NCBI RefSeq assembly: GCF_005697565.1 | Contig: NZ_CP040004.1 | Coordinates: 620,001 to 684,000, forward strand | Length of the DNA: 64,000 nt | Reading direction: 5' to 3' | Source of the DNA: Candidatus Nanosynbacter featherlites | Lineage (GTDB): Bacteria > Patescibacteriota > Saccharimonadia > Saccharimonadales > Saccharimonadaceae | Shown here: piece by piece, positions 28,401-35,850 of the stretch | How positions within the stretch are numbered: the stretch's first letter is position 1 | How the letters are laid out: every line of letters starts with the position of its first letter | The notes under the pieces: model-generated | Seen by the model: only the letters and a program-made list of their open reading frames with translations | What the model was told of the DNA's origin: nothing | The model's database searches: none | Translations under genes and position numbers: made by a program

Positions 28401-28749
28401 CTCGACCGCTAAGGTATCGTGTCATCTTACCATTTGGACATGGCGTTTCGCTAGCATTAGAGTCATTCAATGGTTCATCAAGATTTGCAACACAGTGGCG
28501 CTGCGTTTTGATCTCTAGATAATCATTGTTGACAACCTTGACGTTGCTCGGATTGTAGGCTAAGTGATTATTGCCATAATTATCTTTATTTTGTTTGAAT
28601 ACGTCCCAGCTATCAGGCACTGAGGTGCCTTTAAACTCCTCGCTCCACACAACGCCCCATTGACTTGCATTAGTGCTACCGTTGTACAGTAAAGCTAACA
28701 ATAAGATACCACCAGCTGATACTAGTGCTACGAATAATCGTTTCGCCAT
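25432..28749 (-). CDS. Large surface protein: GH16 glucanase + seven Asp-box repeats + helical region + LADTG anchor
   Basis: 1105 aa. Signal peptide (1-28); GH16 domain (30-332) with the catalytic signature ELDIIE at 173-178; seven repeats of about 42 aa (349-642) with Asp boxes such as SSDAGANW, fitting a seven-bladed propeller; an Ala/Lys-rich helical region like FIVAR modules (about 650-900); a further domain; a Gly/Thr/Asn-rich linker; and at 1076-1080 LADTG, then a membrane helix and RKKM. GH16 enzymes cut beta-1,3/1,4-glucans or related polymers. Start ATG 28749, with TATAAT at 28799-28794 and GGGAG upstream. The TTG-initiated extension to 28791 overlaps the promoter gap. Confidence 0.88.
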   Translation of the reverse strand: MAKRLFVALVSAGGILLLALLYNGSTNASQWGVVWSEEFKGTSVPDSWDVFKQNKDNYGNNHLAYNPSNVKVVNNDYLEIKTQRHCVANLDEPLNDSNASETPCPNGKMTRYLSGRVTNKTKVVDGTKPFRAEIRAKFNWNGKNGTRPSLWMVNGVSLKNCNDNPNANDPYGELDIIEWYSYTPAYTWSSTHATCYHHGVSGNWKNGWRTRRIIHSDEHRAGSKPGTLAYEWHTWAVEYDGETVKYFVDDKPITAYHYHASPTDSKEIERTPAAPLTKLADASLIKKTFDEGWRFIINDYVEADADQKPISPSDSFPKQTMLIDYVRVFQKGAGTQPAETPVPKTGAAWSKRDASGSRNWSSIAGSTDGSKLVAAAWGGKIHTSSDAGANWTERPGAGDRNWLAVASSADGNKLAALYDWGGYIFTSSDAGANWTARGVPGSHNWTAIASSADGNRLVAVAKDSTVFTSSDAGANWTERASSGSRKWSAVASSADGNKLVATVEDGTVFTSSDAGANWTERASSGSRKWSAVASSADGNKLVATATGGRIYTSANTGATWTERAADGLHNWTAVTISDDGQKLSATAGGGGYIYSSNDGGATWVAQTSAGVPNWAAIASSADGSKIAAAAYGGAIYTTTNNAPVGPSEEEQKVTAAEAAVANAESTKRPSDVATAKTKVDAVGDAGKKAAFQARLDAITNAISGARSTLTALIAKAKDPATVAGMSSSTIAALQAQVTAAEAVINNANASVSELDNARTALQGKLDALKIDKASLQAAITAAEATPSYIKSDPTVASALAAAKAVLNQANPSASDLQSAIANLNSAVVSAKQKEQDAQDAAQAAVTKAEADKTQSAVDAAKVLVNKVQDPAKKAALQAKLNAVVVNPVPTPTTPITSATVAQPGGGTVTVATAGTQCYNIASAAVAAAPNDYDGRVLRDIVGFTINCTGQTAKVGYTTRVTLTLSKHYADHNQLAVAKISNGAIKEDITNRVTFGTTADGKHTTVTYDLTDGGFGDEDKAANGTIVDPVGVYQRQQQTNPGVGGGTGNPASPTNPGGTTTNGTGKNAQATNKGGYLADTGASVIAVTVVAVVAGGAGVWFIRKKM
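27131..27359. repeat. 103-bp exact tandem repeat (126-bp period) inside the Asp-box region
   Basis: 27131-27233 and 27257-27359 are identical by eye over 103 bases, with a 126-base period equal to one 42-aa propeller blade (blades 4 and 5). The neighbouring blades are clearly diverged at the DNA level. Confidence 0.85.
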
Positions 28750-28870
28750 CCCCTTTTTTCTCCCTGTGTTTATGTTAAAAACTCTTGCCAAAAATTATAG
28801 CGCTAATACGTTCTGATTGCAAGCATTGTTGTAAATAAAACTACTGATGTCTGGGGTGAGATGCGGTAAA

Positions 28871-29341
28871 TTATCGCCGCGTGACTTTGACCATTGCGTC
28901 GCGAATCACCGTGCCGTCAAGGGTATAACCAGCGCGTAGCTCTTCAGCAACAACCTCTTTTTCGCCGTCAGCCGCTTCATCAAATTGCACCGCCTGATGC
29001 AGCTCAGGATTAAACAACGCCCCCGGTTTGGCATCAATTTTTTCTAAGCCAATTTCTTTGAGCTGCTTGTCGAGCTGTTTGCCCAAACCAGCCACGCCTT
29101 TAGCCCAGGCGTTATCTGCTAGCTCCTCCGGCACATTAGCAATCGCTCGCTCAATTGTGTCAATCACTGGTAACAATTTCATCACTGACTTGGCCTGACC
29201 CATGCTGTGGGCTAACTGCTTTTCCGCCTCGACACGCTTGCGATAGTTCTCGAAATCTGCCCGCGTCCGCTGGAGATCCAAGGTCAACTCGCCCAACTGC
29301 TGCTCCAAATCTTCAGCTTTTTTAGCCTTACTCTTCGTCAT
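28871..29341 (-). CDS. grpE: Nucleotide exchange factor GrpE
   Basis: 156 aa: a coiled-coil N-terminus (LEQQLGELTLDLQRTRADFENYRKR) and a C-terminal beta-wing domain (HQAVQFDEAADGEKEVVAEELRAGYTLDG with VIRDAMVKV). It releases ADP from DnaK. AAGGAGG lies 6 bases upstream, within the 3' end of the 49-aa gene whose stop overlaps the grpE ATG (ATGA). Third gene of the CIRCE-controlled hrcA unit. Confidence 0.96.
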   Translation of the reverse strand: MTKSKAKKAEDLEQQLGELTLDLQRTRADFENYRKRVEAEKQLAHSMGQAKSVMKLLPVIDTIERAIANVPEELADNAWAKGVAGLGKQLDKQLKEIGLEKIDAKPGALFNPELHQAVQFDEAADGEKEVVAEELRAGYTLDGTVIRDAMVKVTRR

Positions 29342-29487
29342 TTTTTCCTCCTTCTAAACGGCCAAAACGGCTTCTCGCCATACGTACAGGGAAAAAGCAC
29401 TACCATAGCCACGAAAATAATAATCAAAATAATCACTACTAACCACGTCGGCAAACCACTTAGCAAACTGCCAATCCATTCAGCCAT
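29338..29487 (-). CDS. 49-aa membrane microprotein between hrcA and grpE
   Basis: Reads [20 protein letters not shown]..., with one strongly hydrophobic helix (about 14-32), then a Cys and an aromatic/basic tail ending RRRKK (N-out/C-in would fit the positive-inside rule). GGAGG precedes the ATG by 7 bases. Its ATG overlaps the hrcA stop (TAATG) and its TGA overlaps the grpE start (ATGA). This tight double coupling and the heat-shock operon position argue that it is a real gene. No homologue recognised. Confidence 0.8.
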   Translation of the reverse strand: MAEWIGSLLSGLPTWLVVIILIIIFVAMVVLFPCTYGEKPFWPFRRRKK

Positions 29488-30197
29488 TACAATACCTCCT
29501 CTAACATCGCACCCGTTCGCCTCACCAGCTCCATCGTTCGACGGTAATTCTGCCGAGTCGGACCAATCACGCCGATGTAACTGCGATCACTAAACGATGA
29601 ACGAAACTTACTGATGATCAGGGTCGCGCCGCTGGCTTTACCGATTGGGTTCTCACTACCAATGAACACGTTGAGCGGTTCATTGGGCGCAGCTTCAACT
29701 AGCCAGGGCTCAATATTGTCAATCAGTCTGGCGATAGCCTGAACGTGATTGCCTTCAATAAACTCTGGCTGAGAAAATAGCTGCGTCATACCATTCATGT
29801 ACAGATGATCACCAAACGAGGCAAAACCAAAATTACCCGTCAGCTCAACCAGGCTGTCAACCGCGCTGCGGATGGCCCTGTCAGATTTATCAACGTGCGA
29901 ATTAACATGTGCCTCGATCGCCCTCGCACTGCGATCGATACCACTTGGTAGTTCAGTCATTTGAGCGGCAGTGATACCATTGACATAAAACCGATAGCCT
30001 TTGTCAGTCGGGATGCGGCCGGCACTGGTGTGTGGTGCCTCGATAAACCCCATCTCCTCAAGTTTGGCCATTTCGCTGCGGATAGTAGCGCTGGACACAC
30101 CAAACAATTTGGCGAGCGTCACACTACCAACTGGTGCCGCAATTTCAGCGTACTGTTCGATAATGGCGGCTAAGATAGCCTGCTGGCGTTCAGTCAT
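29487..30197 (-). CDS. hrcA: Heat-inducible transcription repressor HrcA
   Basis: 236 aa, shorter than the usual 330-350 aa. N-terminal winged helix ([49 protein letters not shown]) and the [17 protein letters not shown] motif are typical. The C-terminal GAF-like part keeps [13 protein letters not shown] but the middle is reduced. The start is ATG 30197 with TATAAT 6 bases upstream (leaderless); the longer frame to 30224 crosses promoter and operator. It represses itself and the dnaK and dnaJ promoters via CIRCE. Confidence 0.95.
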   Translation of the reverse strand: MTERQQAILAAIIEQYAEIAAPVGSVTLAKLFGVSSATIRSEMAKLEEMGFIEAPHTSAGRIPTDKGYRFYVNGITAAQMTELPSGIDRSARAIEAHVNSHVDKSDRAIRSAVDSLVELTGNFGFASFGDHLYMNGMTQLFSQPEFIEGNHVQAIARLIDNIEPWLVEAAPNEPLNVFIGSENPIGKASGATLIISKFRSSFSDRSYIGVIGPTRQNYRRTMELVRRTGAMLEEVL

Positions 30198-30203
30198 GGC
30201 TAT

Positions 30204-30209
30204 ATTATA
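30204..30209 (-). promoter_or_regulatory. -10 box of the hrcA promoter
   Basis: TATAAT on the minus strand, 6 bases before ATG 30197. A weak -35, TTGTAT, lies 17 bases upstream inside the CIRCE. Confidence 0.7.
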
Positions 30210-30217
30210 GCGTACAT

Positions 30218-30244
30218 CTGGCACTCATACAAGTAGAGTGCTAA
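30218..30244. promoter_or_regulatory. CIRCE operator of hrcA
   Basis: CTGGCACTC - N9 - GAGTGCTAA; the right arm is perfect and the left arm differs at two positions. It overlaps the stop codon of the upstream LssY-like gene. Confidence 0.88.
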
Positions 30245-31677
30245 ATCGTCTTCTGCTTGGTACGACGCGCAGTGGTACGAGTGTGAGTGAACTGCCTGGC
30301 TGCGTCAGACGATAGCATTAGGATGATCGTGATATTGATGCCGATGAACGCCAGGGTGCCAACGCTTGTCCAGGTAATTTTGCCGATAGTCAAGGTGAAT
30401 GAAGTCGCCAACACTGACAGGCTTGACAATATCATCAAGAGTAATCGGTCTTTGTTCGAGCCGCGGAACGTACCTCGTGACAGCACAGCTGTTACTAAGA
30501 TCCAGCCTGCGCTCAAACTCAGCACTCCTCGAATCGTCCACTCCGCTCCTGTGGCGGCCACAGAAGTGTCCAAGCCCTCAACGATAAAGTCCTGGGTTGT
30601 CTGATGTAGCAATTCATCAAACAACAGAAAATCAAACAAGGCACCCATCAGGACAATCATCATAGCCAAGGCCGTAAACAAAATAGCAAACGATATTTGC
30701 GGCGGCCGGCGATTCCACAGCTGCTGCAGCACCGTGTCATGTTCTTCCGTGGAAACTGCATATTCATGAGCTGTTGCGTCCAGAATAATCCCTGCTCTCT
30801 CGGCAATTATCTGCTGATTTGCCACGACTGCTGCCAGCTCCAAGACTGGTAAGTCACCGTCAGTCTGGATACTGTCACCACCGCCATTTCGCGAGTGATA
30901 GCCCGTTGAAAAGTCTTTCAAATTTGTCACTGCCACCTGTGGTGTATGTTCTGTAACGGTGCTCACAATATAGTCACGCTCAATATCTGTATTTTCGTCA
31001 ATTTTATGAGTAACTTGCAGAGTAAACAATGACAATCCAACACTTTTGTCGTATGTCCCTGCCGCCAGCCAATCGACCTGATGGCCACCAGGCAGCAACC
31101 AGCCCTGAGGGCAGCGCCAAAACCGTACATGATGACGTTTACCGGGGCTGCCGTCTACTTCTTGCTGGTAAGCAAAGTCTTGGCGACGGCCAAACAAGAA
31201 CAATGATGACACGGGAGCTGAGGTATAGCTCCTACCAGTTAGCGTAGAGAAAATAATCTTCCAAGCTGACCGAACGGTGATTTCGTCAGCAATCGTCCAG
31301 CCGGCATCAATCATCGCTTGATGCAGCTGCGCTTCTGAACCTCTGAGCGCCACATTGACTGGATCACCCAACAATCCATCAGCAGTCCGCGTACGACCGA
31401 TGAAATAGTTCGGTACATACAGGCTACTTAAAATACGGTGCAAGCGAGGCAAGGCCAAGTAGGCCATGATGACCCAAAACAGCGCAAAAAACGCCACCAA
31501 CCACCAGCCACCAGAATACCAGCCCTCACGCCAGACCAGCCAACCAAACCAAAATGAAGCCAAACCGGCCAATAAGAAAAAAGCTTGATCAATCAGTGCA
31601 GACAGTGACCATGGCGAACGACGCAATGCCGAAGCTCGTTTTTGAATATGGTCGGGAATCTGTTGACGATAACTCAT
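30241..31677 (-). CDS. Membrane protein with LssY-C-like domain
   Basis: 478 aa. Two N-terminal membrane helices (about 30-75), then a soluble domain (about 100-260) resembling LssY-C (VNVALRGSEAQLHQAMIDAGW; GRRQDFAYQQEVDGSPGKRHHVRFW), a linker, and four C-terminal helices (about 330-460). LssY-C proteins are found with PAP2 phosphatases and have no settled function. TATAAT on the minus strand (31691-31686) lies 8 bases before the ATG, and the ATG overlaps the gmk stop region. Confidence 0.7.
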   Translation of the reverse strand: MSYRQQIPDHIQKRASALRRSPWSLSALIDQAFFLLAGLASFWFGWLVWREGWYSGGWWLVAFFALFWVIMAYLALPRLHRILSSLYVPNYFIGRTRTADGLLGDPVNVALRGSEAQLHQAMIDAGWTIADEITVRSAWKIIFSTLTGRSYTSAPVSSLFLFGRRQDFAYQQEVDGSPGKRHHVRFWRCPQGWLLPGGHQVDWLAAGTYDKSVGLSLFTLQVTHKIDENTDIERDYIVSTVTEHTPQVAVTNLKDFSTGYHSRNGGGDSIQTDGDLPVLELAAVVANQQIIAERAGIILDATAHEYAVSTEEHDTVLQQLWNRRPPQISFAILFTALAMMIVLMGALFDFLLFDELLHQTTQDFIVEGLDTSVAATGAEWTIRGVLSLSAGWILVTAVLSRGTFRGSNKDRLLLMILSSLSVLATSFTLTIGKITWTSVGTLAFIGINITIILMLSSDAARQFTHTRTTARRTKQKTI

Positions 31678-32396
31678 ACTATATTATTATACTGCCGAAT
31701 ATGTTCTAAAAGCCTCCTTGCGGCCAAACGGGCTTCATCATCTTGCCGATTAAACAAGTCGCCACGTTCAATAATGTCACGACAGACACGAACCGCTCTA
31801 TCAAGGTCATTATTAATAATAACATGATAATACGGTACAGAAAGTGCTTGTGTCATTTCTTTAACAGAACTAGCCAGTCGCTTAGGCCATTCAGCTTGAA
31901 ATTCCTCCTCAGTAGTATACCGACTTTTCAGGCGGGTCAGCCAGGTTTCGTAGTCGGGAGGTATGATGAAAATTGAAATACTTTGCGGAGCTAAAATCTC
32001 ATATTCAGCAGCGCCTTGCACATCAATATCAGCGATGACTGTTTTGTTTTGTTCATAGGCCGCCCGAATCTCAGCCGCTGAAGTGCCATAGACTGTGCCA
32101 TGAACAAATTTAGCCTCAATAAATTCCTGGTTCCTTAGCATTTGTGCAGCCACGGTCGAGTCAATGAAATGGTAATCGACACCATCAACTTCTGGGCGAT
32201 TATTGTTAATACGTGGCGCACGAGTTGTGTGCGAAACGATACTGCTAAAATCGGGAAACTGCAATAATCGCTTTTTGATGGTGTCTTTACCAGCGCCAGA
32301 GATACCAGACAGTAGGGCAATCTTGGCTTTCTTGACCAGTTCGACGGTTGGCTCAGTTGGTTGATAATTAGCAATCAACCGCTCCAATTCGTCCAT
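31674..32396 (-). CDS. gmk: Guanylate kinase
   Basis: 240 aa. It phosphorylates GMP to GDP. The P-loop GISGAGKDT is an unusual variant of GPSGVGKST, but the GMP-binding stretch SHTTRAPR, VDGVDYHF and the adenine/lid region TTEEEFQAEWPKRL fit Gmk. The protein has a short N-terminal extension of about 22 aa. It starts 5 bases after the stop of the Asp-box surface protein gene and may be read from the same mRNA. Confidence 0.9.
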   Translation of the reverse strand: MDELERLIANYQPTEPTVELVKKAKIALLSGISGAGKDTIKKRLLQFPDFSSIVSHTTRAPRINNNRPEVDGVDYHFIDSTVAAQMLRNQEFIEAKFVHGTVYGTSAAEIRAAYEQNKTVIADIDVQGAAEYEILAPQSISIFIIPPDYETWLTRLKSRYTTEEEFQAEWPKRLASSVKEMTQALSVPYYHVIINNDLDRAVRVCRDIIERGDLFNRQDDEARLAARRLLEHIRQYNNIV

Positions 32397-32400
32397 TTAC

Positions 32401-33642
32401 TTAGCTATTCCTACGCTTTACGATCCAAAGGATACCTGCGCCAACGCCTACGGCTGCCAATGAAGCGAGTGGCCAGACATTGTCACCAGTGTCAGCCAAG
32501 TAGCCCTCACCGGTTGGCTTTGTCGGCTGAGCAACTGGCGTGCCAGGATTGGTTGGCTGAGCAGGAGTTGGTGTTGGGGTCGGAGTTGGCGTTGGTGTTG
32601 GTGGAGTTGGTGGGGTCGGTGGAGTGATTGGCGCTTCCTTGACGGTCGCAGTACTGATGAAACTATTGTTCATAGCTGCAGCGATGCGAGCACCGTCGCT
32701 AGACATCGTGATGGAAGACCAGGCACCAGTTGCAGCCGTGGTTTGTTCTTCCCAGGTAGCACCTGAGTCACTTGAAACATATATTACGCCACCAGTGACA
32801 GTTGCAGCCAATTTGGTGCCGTCGGCAGAGCTGGTGATTGAGGTCCAAGCACGGTTGCCGGAAGCGGCTTGTTCTTGCCAGGTCACACCTGCGTCATTTG
32901 AGGTGTAAACCGCGCCGCCATTGACAGTCGCGGCGAGCTTAGTGCCATCGCTTGATCCAGTGATGGCAGTCCAAGCACGGTTGCCAGAAGCGGCTTGTTC
33001 TGTCCACGTTACACCTGAATCATTTGAAGTAAATACTGCACCACCAGTAACGGTTGCAGCCAATTTGGTGCCGTCGGCAGAGCTGGTGATTGAGGTCCAA
33101 GCACGATTGCCAGAACCAGCCTGCGGTGTCCACGTTGCGCCTGAGTTACTGGAAGTAAATACTGCGCCGTTTTTAGCTGTTGCAGCCAATTTGGTGCCGT
33201 CAGCAGAGCTGGTGATTGAGGTCCAATCAAAAGAGCCACCGCTTATACCATTACTTCTCCAGGTTTGACCTCTATCCTCTGAGGTTAAAATGTAGCCACC
33301 CCAGTGGTACACGCCAGCCAATTTAGTGCCGTCGGCAGAGCTGGTGATTGCAATCCAGGCACGAGAACCAGAATCAACTTGTTCTGTCCACGTTTCACCT
33401 GCATCATCTGAAATGTAAGCTGAGCCGCCAGTCATAGTTGCGACGAGCTTGGTGCCGTCGGCAGAGCTGGCAATTGAGGTCCAGGCACGACTGCCAGAAC
33501 CAGTCTGCTCCTTCCATGTGACTACCGGTTTTGCGTTGGCCGACTGACTAAATACTGCAATCACCGCAGCAATTACCACCAAACACCCCGCCTTAGCAGC
33601 GCGGGCTATTGTTCTTTTTCTATTACCCCAGAGCAACCCCAT
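32401..33642 (-). CDS. Surface Asp-box propeller protein with LADTG anchor
   Basis: 413 aa. Signal peptide (about 1-38, ending ANA), seven repeats of about 42 aa (about 40-330) with Asp boxes such as ISDDAGETW, TSNDSGVTW and SSDSGATW, a Pro/Thr linker (about 335-375), then YLADTGD (LADTG at 382-386), a membrane helix and KRRNS. It matches the propeller and C-terminal anchor of the GH16 protein at 25432-28749 but carries no enzyme domain. AAGGAG lies 9 bases before the ATG. Probably an adhesin or ligand-binding protein; the ligand is unknown. Confidence 0.85.
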   Translation of the reverse strand: MGLLWGNRKRTIARAAKAGCLVVIAAVIAVFSQSANAKPVVTWKEQTGSGSRAWTSIASSADGTKLVATMTGGSAYISDDAGETWTEQVDSGSRAWIAITSSADGTKLAGVYHWGGYILTSEDRGQTWRSNGISGGSFDWTSITSSADGTKLAATAKNGAVFTSSNSGATWTPQAGSGNRAWTSITSSADGTKLAATVTGGAVFTSNDSGVTWTEQAASGNRAWTAITGSSDGTKLAATVNGGAVYTSNDAGVTWQEQAASGNRAWTSITSSADGTKLAATVTGGVIYVSSDSGATWEEQTTAATGAWSSITMSSDGARIAAAMNNSFISTATVKEAPITPPTPPTPPTPTPTPTPTPTPAQPTNPGTPVAQPTKPTGEGYLADTGDNVWPLASLAAVGVGAGILWIVKRRNS

Positions 33643-33749
33643 TGAATAATCTCCTTTTTATTGTTTATTGCAATATCTAATATAATCACTGCCAGTATAC
33701 CATGATGTCGCTTATGTTAGCAAGCATATTTTGCTGATTATTTACGAGC

Positions 33750-34208
33750 TCACAATAGTTCACGTAAGATAGCTTGCCAATCAGGAAATTCATCCGAACC
33801 AAACTGGATCAATCGCCCTGAAAAGTCGCCCGCGCCATTTGCCGTCCGGTCATCAATCAAGATATCGCCGCGACTCAGATGCTTGACCGACGAAAAAATA
33901 ACTTTACGAAAGAAAATATTTTCCTGACCATCGCCGCCAAAATACTTCTTCACCCACGCCAGTTTGTCGCCCAGTGCTGTCGGATTCTCCCATGGCGATG
34001 ACGACAGGATATATAAATCATACTTTTCCTTCAGCTTATCAACCGCCTCGAGGGCGCCCGGCATCGGATCCATCAATGCAAAAACACCCGGGATATTGTC
34101 ATACTCACCTGCAAACTTCTCAAGCATCTCGGGCGGAACTTTCGTCAAAGCCGACGTAAAGTCGACCAGTACGCCGTCCATATCAATATAAATAATTGGT
34201 TTCTTCAT
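33750..34208 (-). CDS. 5'(3')-deoxyribonucleotidase-like HAD hydrolase
   Basis: 152 aa. HAD motif I is IDMDGVLVDF, motif II LSSSPW, and the C-terminal acidic motif is DILIDDRTANG, all as in 5'(3')-deoxyribonucleotidases (NT5C family), which dephosphorylate deoxynucleoside monophosphates. Start ATG 34208 is used; the TTG at 34214 would overlap the lepA-C stop. It lies 2 bases after that stop. Confidence 0.88.
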   Translation of the reverse strand: MKKPIIYIDMDGVLVDFTSALTKVPPEMLEKFAGEYDNIPGVFALMDPMPGALEAVDKLKEKYDLYILSSSPWENPTALGDKLAWVKKYFGGDGQENIFFRKVIFSSVKHLSRGDILIDDRTANGAGDFSGRLIQFGSDEFPDWQAILRELL

Positions 34209-34210
34209 AA

Positions 34211-35173
34211 TCAATCTCTCTTTAACATCACCGTAAATGCTTCTGACGGAATGTCAACCTTGCCAAAGCGCTTCATGCGCTTTTTACCGCGGGCTTGCTT
34301 GGCGAGGAGCTTCTTTTTACGGCTGACATCGCCACCGTACAGATAGCCAGTGACGTCTTTACGGTAAGCACCAATGTTTTCGCGGGCAATGAATCTACCA
34401 CCAATTGCTGCCTGCAGTGCTACCTCAAAACTCTGGCGTGGCACCACCTCTTTGAGCTTTTTGACGATTTCGCGGCCCAAGCCTGGTGCCTCCGAACGGT
34501 GACACATCACACTGAGTGCATCGACCATTTCGCCCGCCACATAAAAATCCACCCGTACCAAATCTTCCGGCCGATAGCCCGCCAGCTCATAGTTAAACGA
34601 ACCGTAGCCACTGGTCACCGACTTCAATTGATCATAAAAATCCGTTAGCAAATTGGCCAGCGGCGCCGTAAAGGAAATCAGTGCCCGCTCGTCGATGTAG
34701 GTGAGGTTTTTCTGCCGACCACGCTTGGCGACAATCAGCTGAATCACCGCACCGATATAGTCCTGCGGCACCACAATTTCGCCATCAATCCACGGCTCGC
34801 GAACCTCCGTGATCTGCGCTGGATCGGGCAGCTCACTGGCTGATTTGATATCCAGCTCCTCACCGTTGGTCAGACTGACTTGATAATCAGTGCTCGGATT
34901 GGTGACGATGAGATCCAGATTATACTCGCGCTCCAGCCGCTCACGAATAATATCCATGTGAAGCAAGCCGAGGAAGCCAATCCGCACACCATAACCCAAC
35001 ACTGGTGAATTCTCCGGCTCAAACTGCAGCGCCGAATCGCTCAGACTCAGTTTCTCAATAGCTTCTTTCAAATCATTGTAATCTTCGTTAGACACCGGGA
35101 AAAAGCCCGCGTAGACAAAGGGCTTAACTTCTTTATAGCCAGGGAGGGGCTGGACAGTAATTTTTTCAGTCAT
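34211..35173 (-). CDS. lepA: Elongation factor 4 (LepA), C-terminal half of a split gene
   Basis: 320 aa covering LepA domains III, IV, V and the LepA-specific C-terminal domain. It begins MTEKITVQPLPGYKEVKP, where PLPGYKEVKP is the conserved entry to domain III, and includes NSPVLGYGVRIGFLGLLHMDI and the ending GKVDIPSEAFTVMLKRD. The GTPase domain is encoded separately at 36541-37371. TATAAT on the minus strand (35087+: 35182-35187 region, box at 35187-35182) lies 8 bases before the ATG, so this half has its own leaderless promoter. Together the halves total 596 aa, the length of an intact LepA. Confidence 0.95.
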   Translation of the reverse strand: MTEKITVQPLPGYKEVKPFVYAGFFPVSNEDYNDLKEAIEKLSLSDSALQFEPENSPVLGYGVRIGFLGLLHMDIIRERLEREYNLDLIVTNPSTDYQVSLTNGEELDIKSASELPDPAQITEVREPWIDGEIVVPQDYIGAVIQLIVAKRGRQKNLTYIDERALISFTAPLANLLTDFYDQLKSVTSGYGSFNYELAGYRPEDLVRVDFYVAGEMVDALSVMCHRSEAPGLGREIVKKLKEVVPRQSFEVALQAAIGGRFIARENIGAYRKDVTGYLYGGDVSRKKKLLAKQARGKKRMKRFGKVDIPSEAFTVMLKRD

Positions 35174-35181
35174 TTCGTTAT

Positions 35182-35187
35182 ATTATA
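35182..35187 (-). promoter_or_regulatory. -10 box driving the C-terminal lepA half
   Basis: TATAAT on the minus strand, 8 bases before ATG 35173. Confidence 0.65.
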
Positions 35188-35233
35188 GCATTTTACAGAG
35201 ATGGCGTCGACTTACCACGTCAGTTTATATTCA

Positions 35234-35785
35234 TCACGGAGTATACGACGTGTGCATATCAACCCGTCTCGAAGGTGAGGCCAATGGATACATATAGGGC
35301 AATTCTCTGTTTGGCACAATATCATAATATCGACGATGTTGGTCACCATTAAATTCAGGCTCATTACCCTCAATAAAGTGTAGCGCTGGATGGTTCCTCG
35401 AAGCGGTATCACGCTGCACCAGTAATCCAGCATGCGACCAAGTCTCTGATGTGACGTCCGGTTGGAGTCCATACTTAGCAAGCAACAAAGCAATGATGGG
35501 CTTACGAATTACTGATGTTCTCCCTGGCTCAAGACCAAGCGCAGGAGTTGCCTCTTCAAAGAAATATTCCAGCATGGACGTGCCAGCCCGGTATTCAGAC
35601 GGAGCGTCACGAAACAGCATACCGGCGAAGCACGCCTTTTCGCCAATCTTCACATAGCTAAGCCGTGCCATGGGCTTCTCCGCATTTTTCCCAAACATAA
35701 CCCTCTCTACTCCAGACGGCGCAGTTCGCACGTGGGCCGGGACACGGTCTCCATTGGCAAAAGTAATTGGCGGTAAATTATTCAT
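35234..35785 (-). CDS. Unknown 183-aa protein inserted between the lepA halves
   Basis: No family recognised. Soluble, no signal peptide, mixed composition; the central part (SMLEYFFEEATPALGLEPGRTSVIRKPIIALLLAKYGLQP) reads like a folded alpha/beta domain. TATAAT (35796-35791, minus strand) lies 5 bases before the ATG, so it has its own promoter. It sits between the DUF gene and the C-terminal lepA half, all on the same strand. Confidence 0.65.
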   Translation of the reverse strand: MNNLPPITFANGDRVPAHVRTAPSGVERVMFGKNAEKPMARLSYVKIGEKACFAGMLFRDAPSEYRAGTSMLEYFFEEATPALGLEPGRTSVIRKPIIALLLAKYGLQPDVTSETWSHAGLLVQRDTASRNHPALHFIEGNEPEFNGDQHRRYYDIVPNRELPYMYPLASPSRRVDMHTSYTP

Positions 35786-35850
35786 AGCTCATTATAACAT
35801 CTTAATTCAATTATGTCTATCCAGCCTCGATTTCGTGGAACATAACTATG

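Noticed and set aside
25432..28749. Sialidase function, suggested by the Asp boxes.
   Set aside because: Asp boxes are structural and occur in many propellers. The catalytic Arg triad of sialidases was not recognised.
32557..32640. Short GT-rich repeat run in the surface-protein gene, as a possible phase-variation tract.
   Set aside because: It simply encodes the Pro/Thr linker in triplet-based units and the frame is intact.
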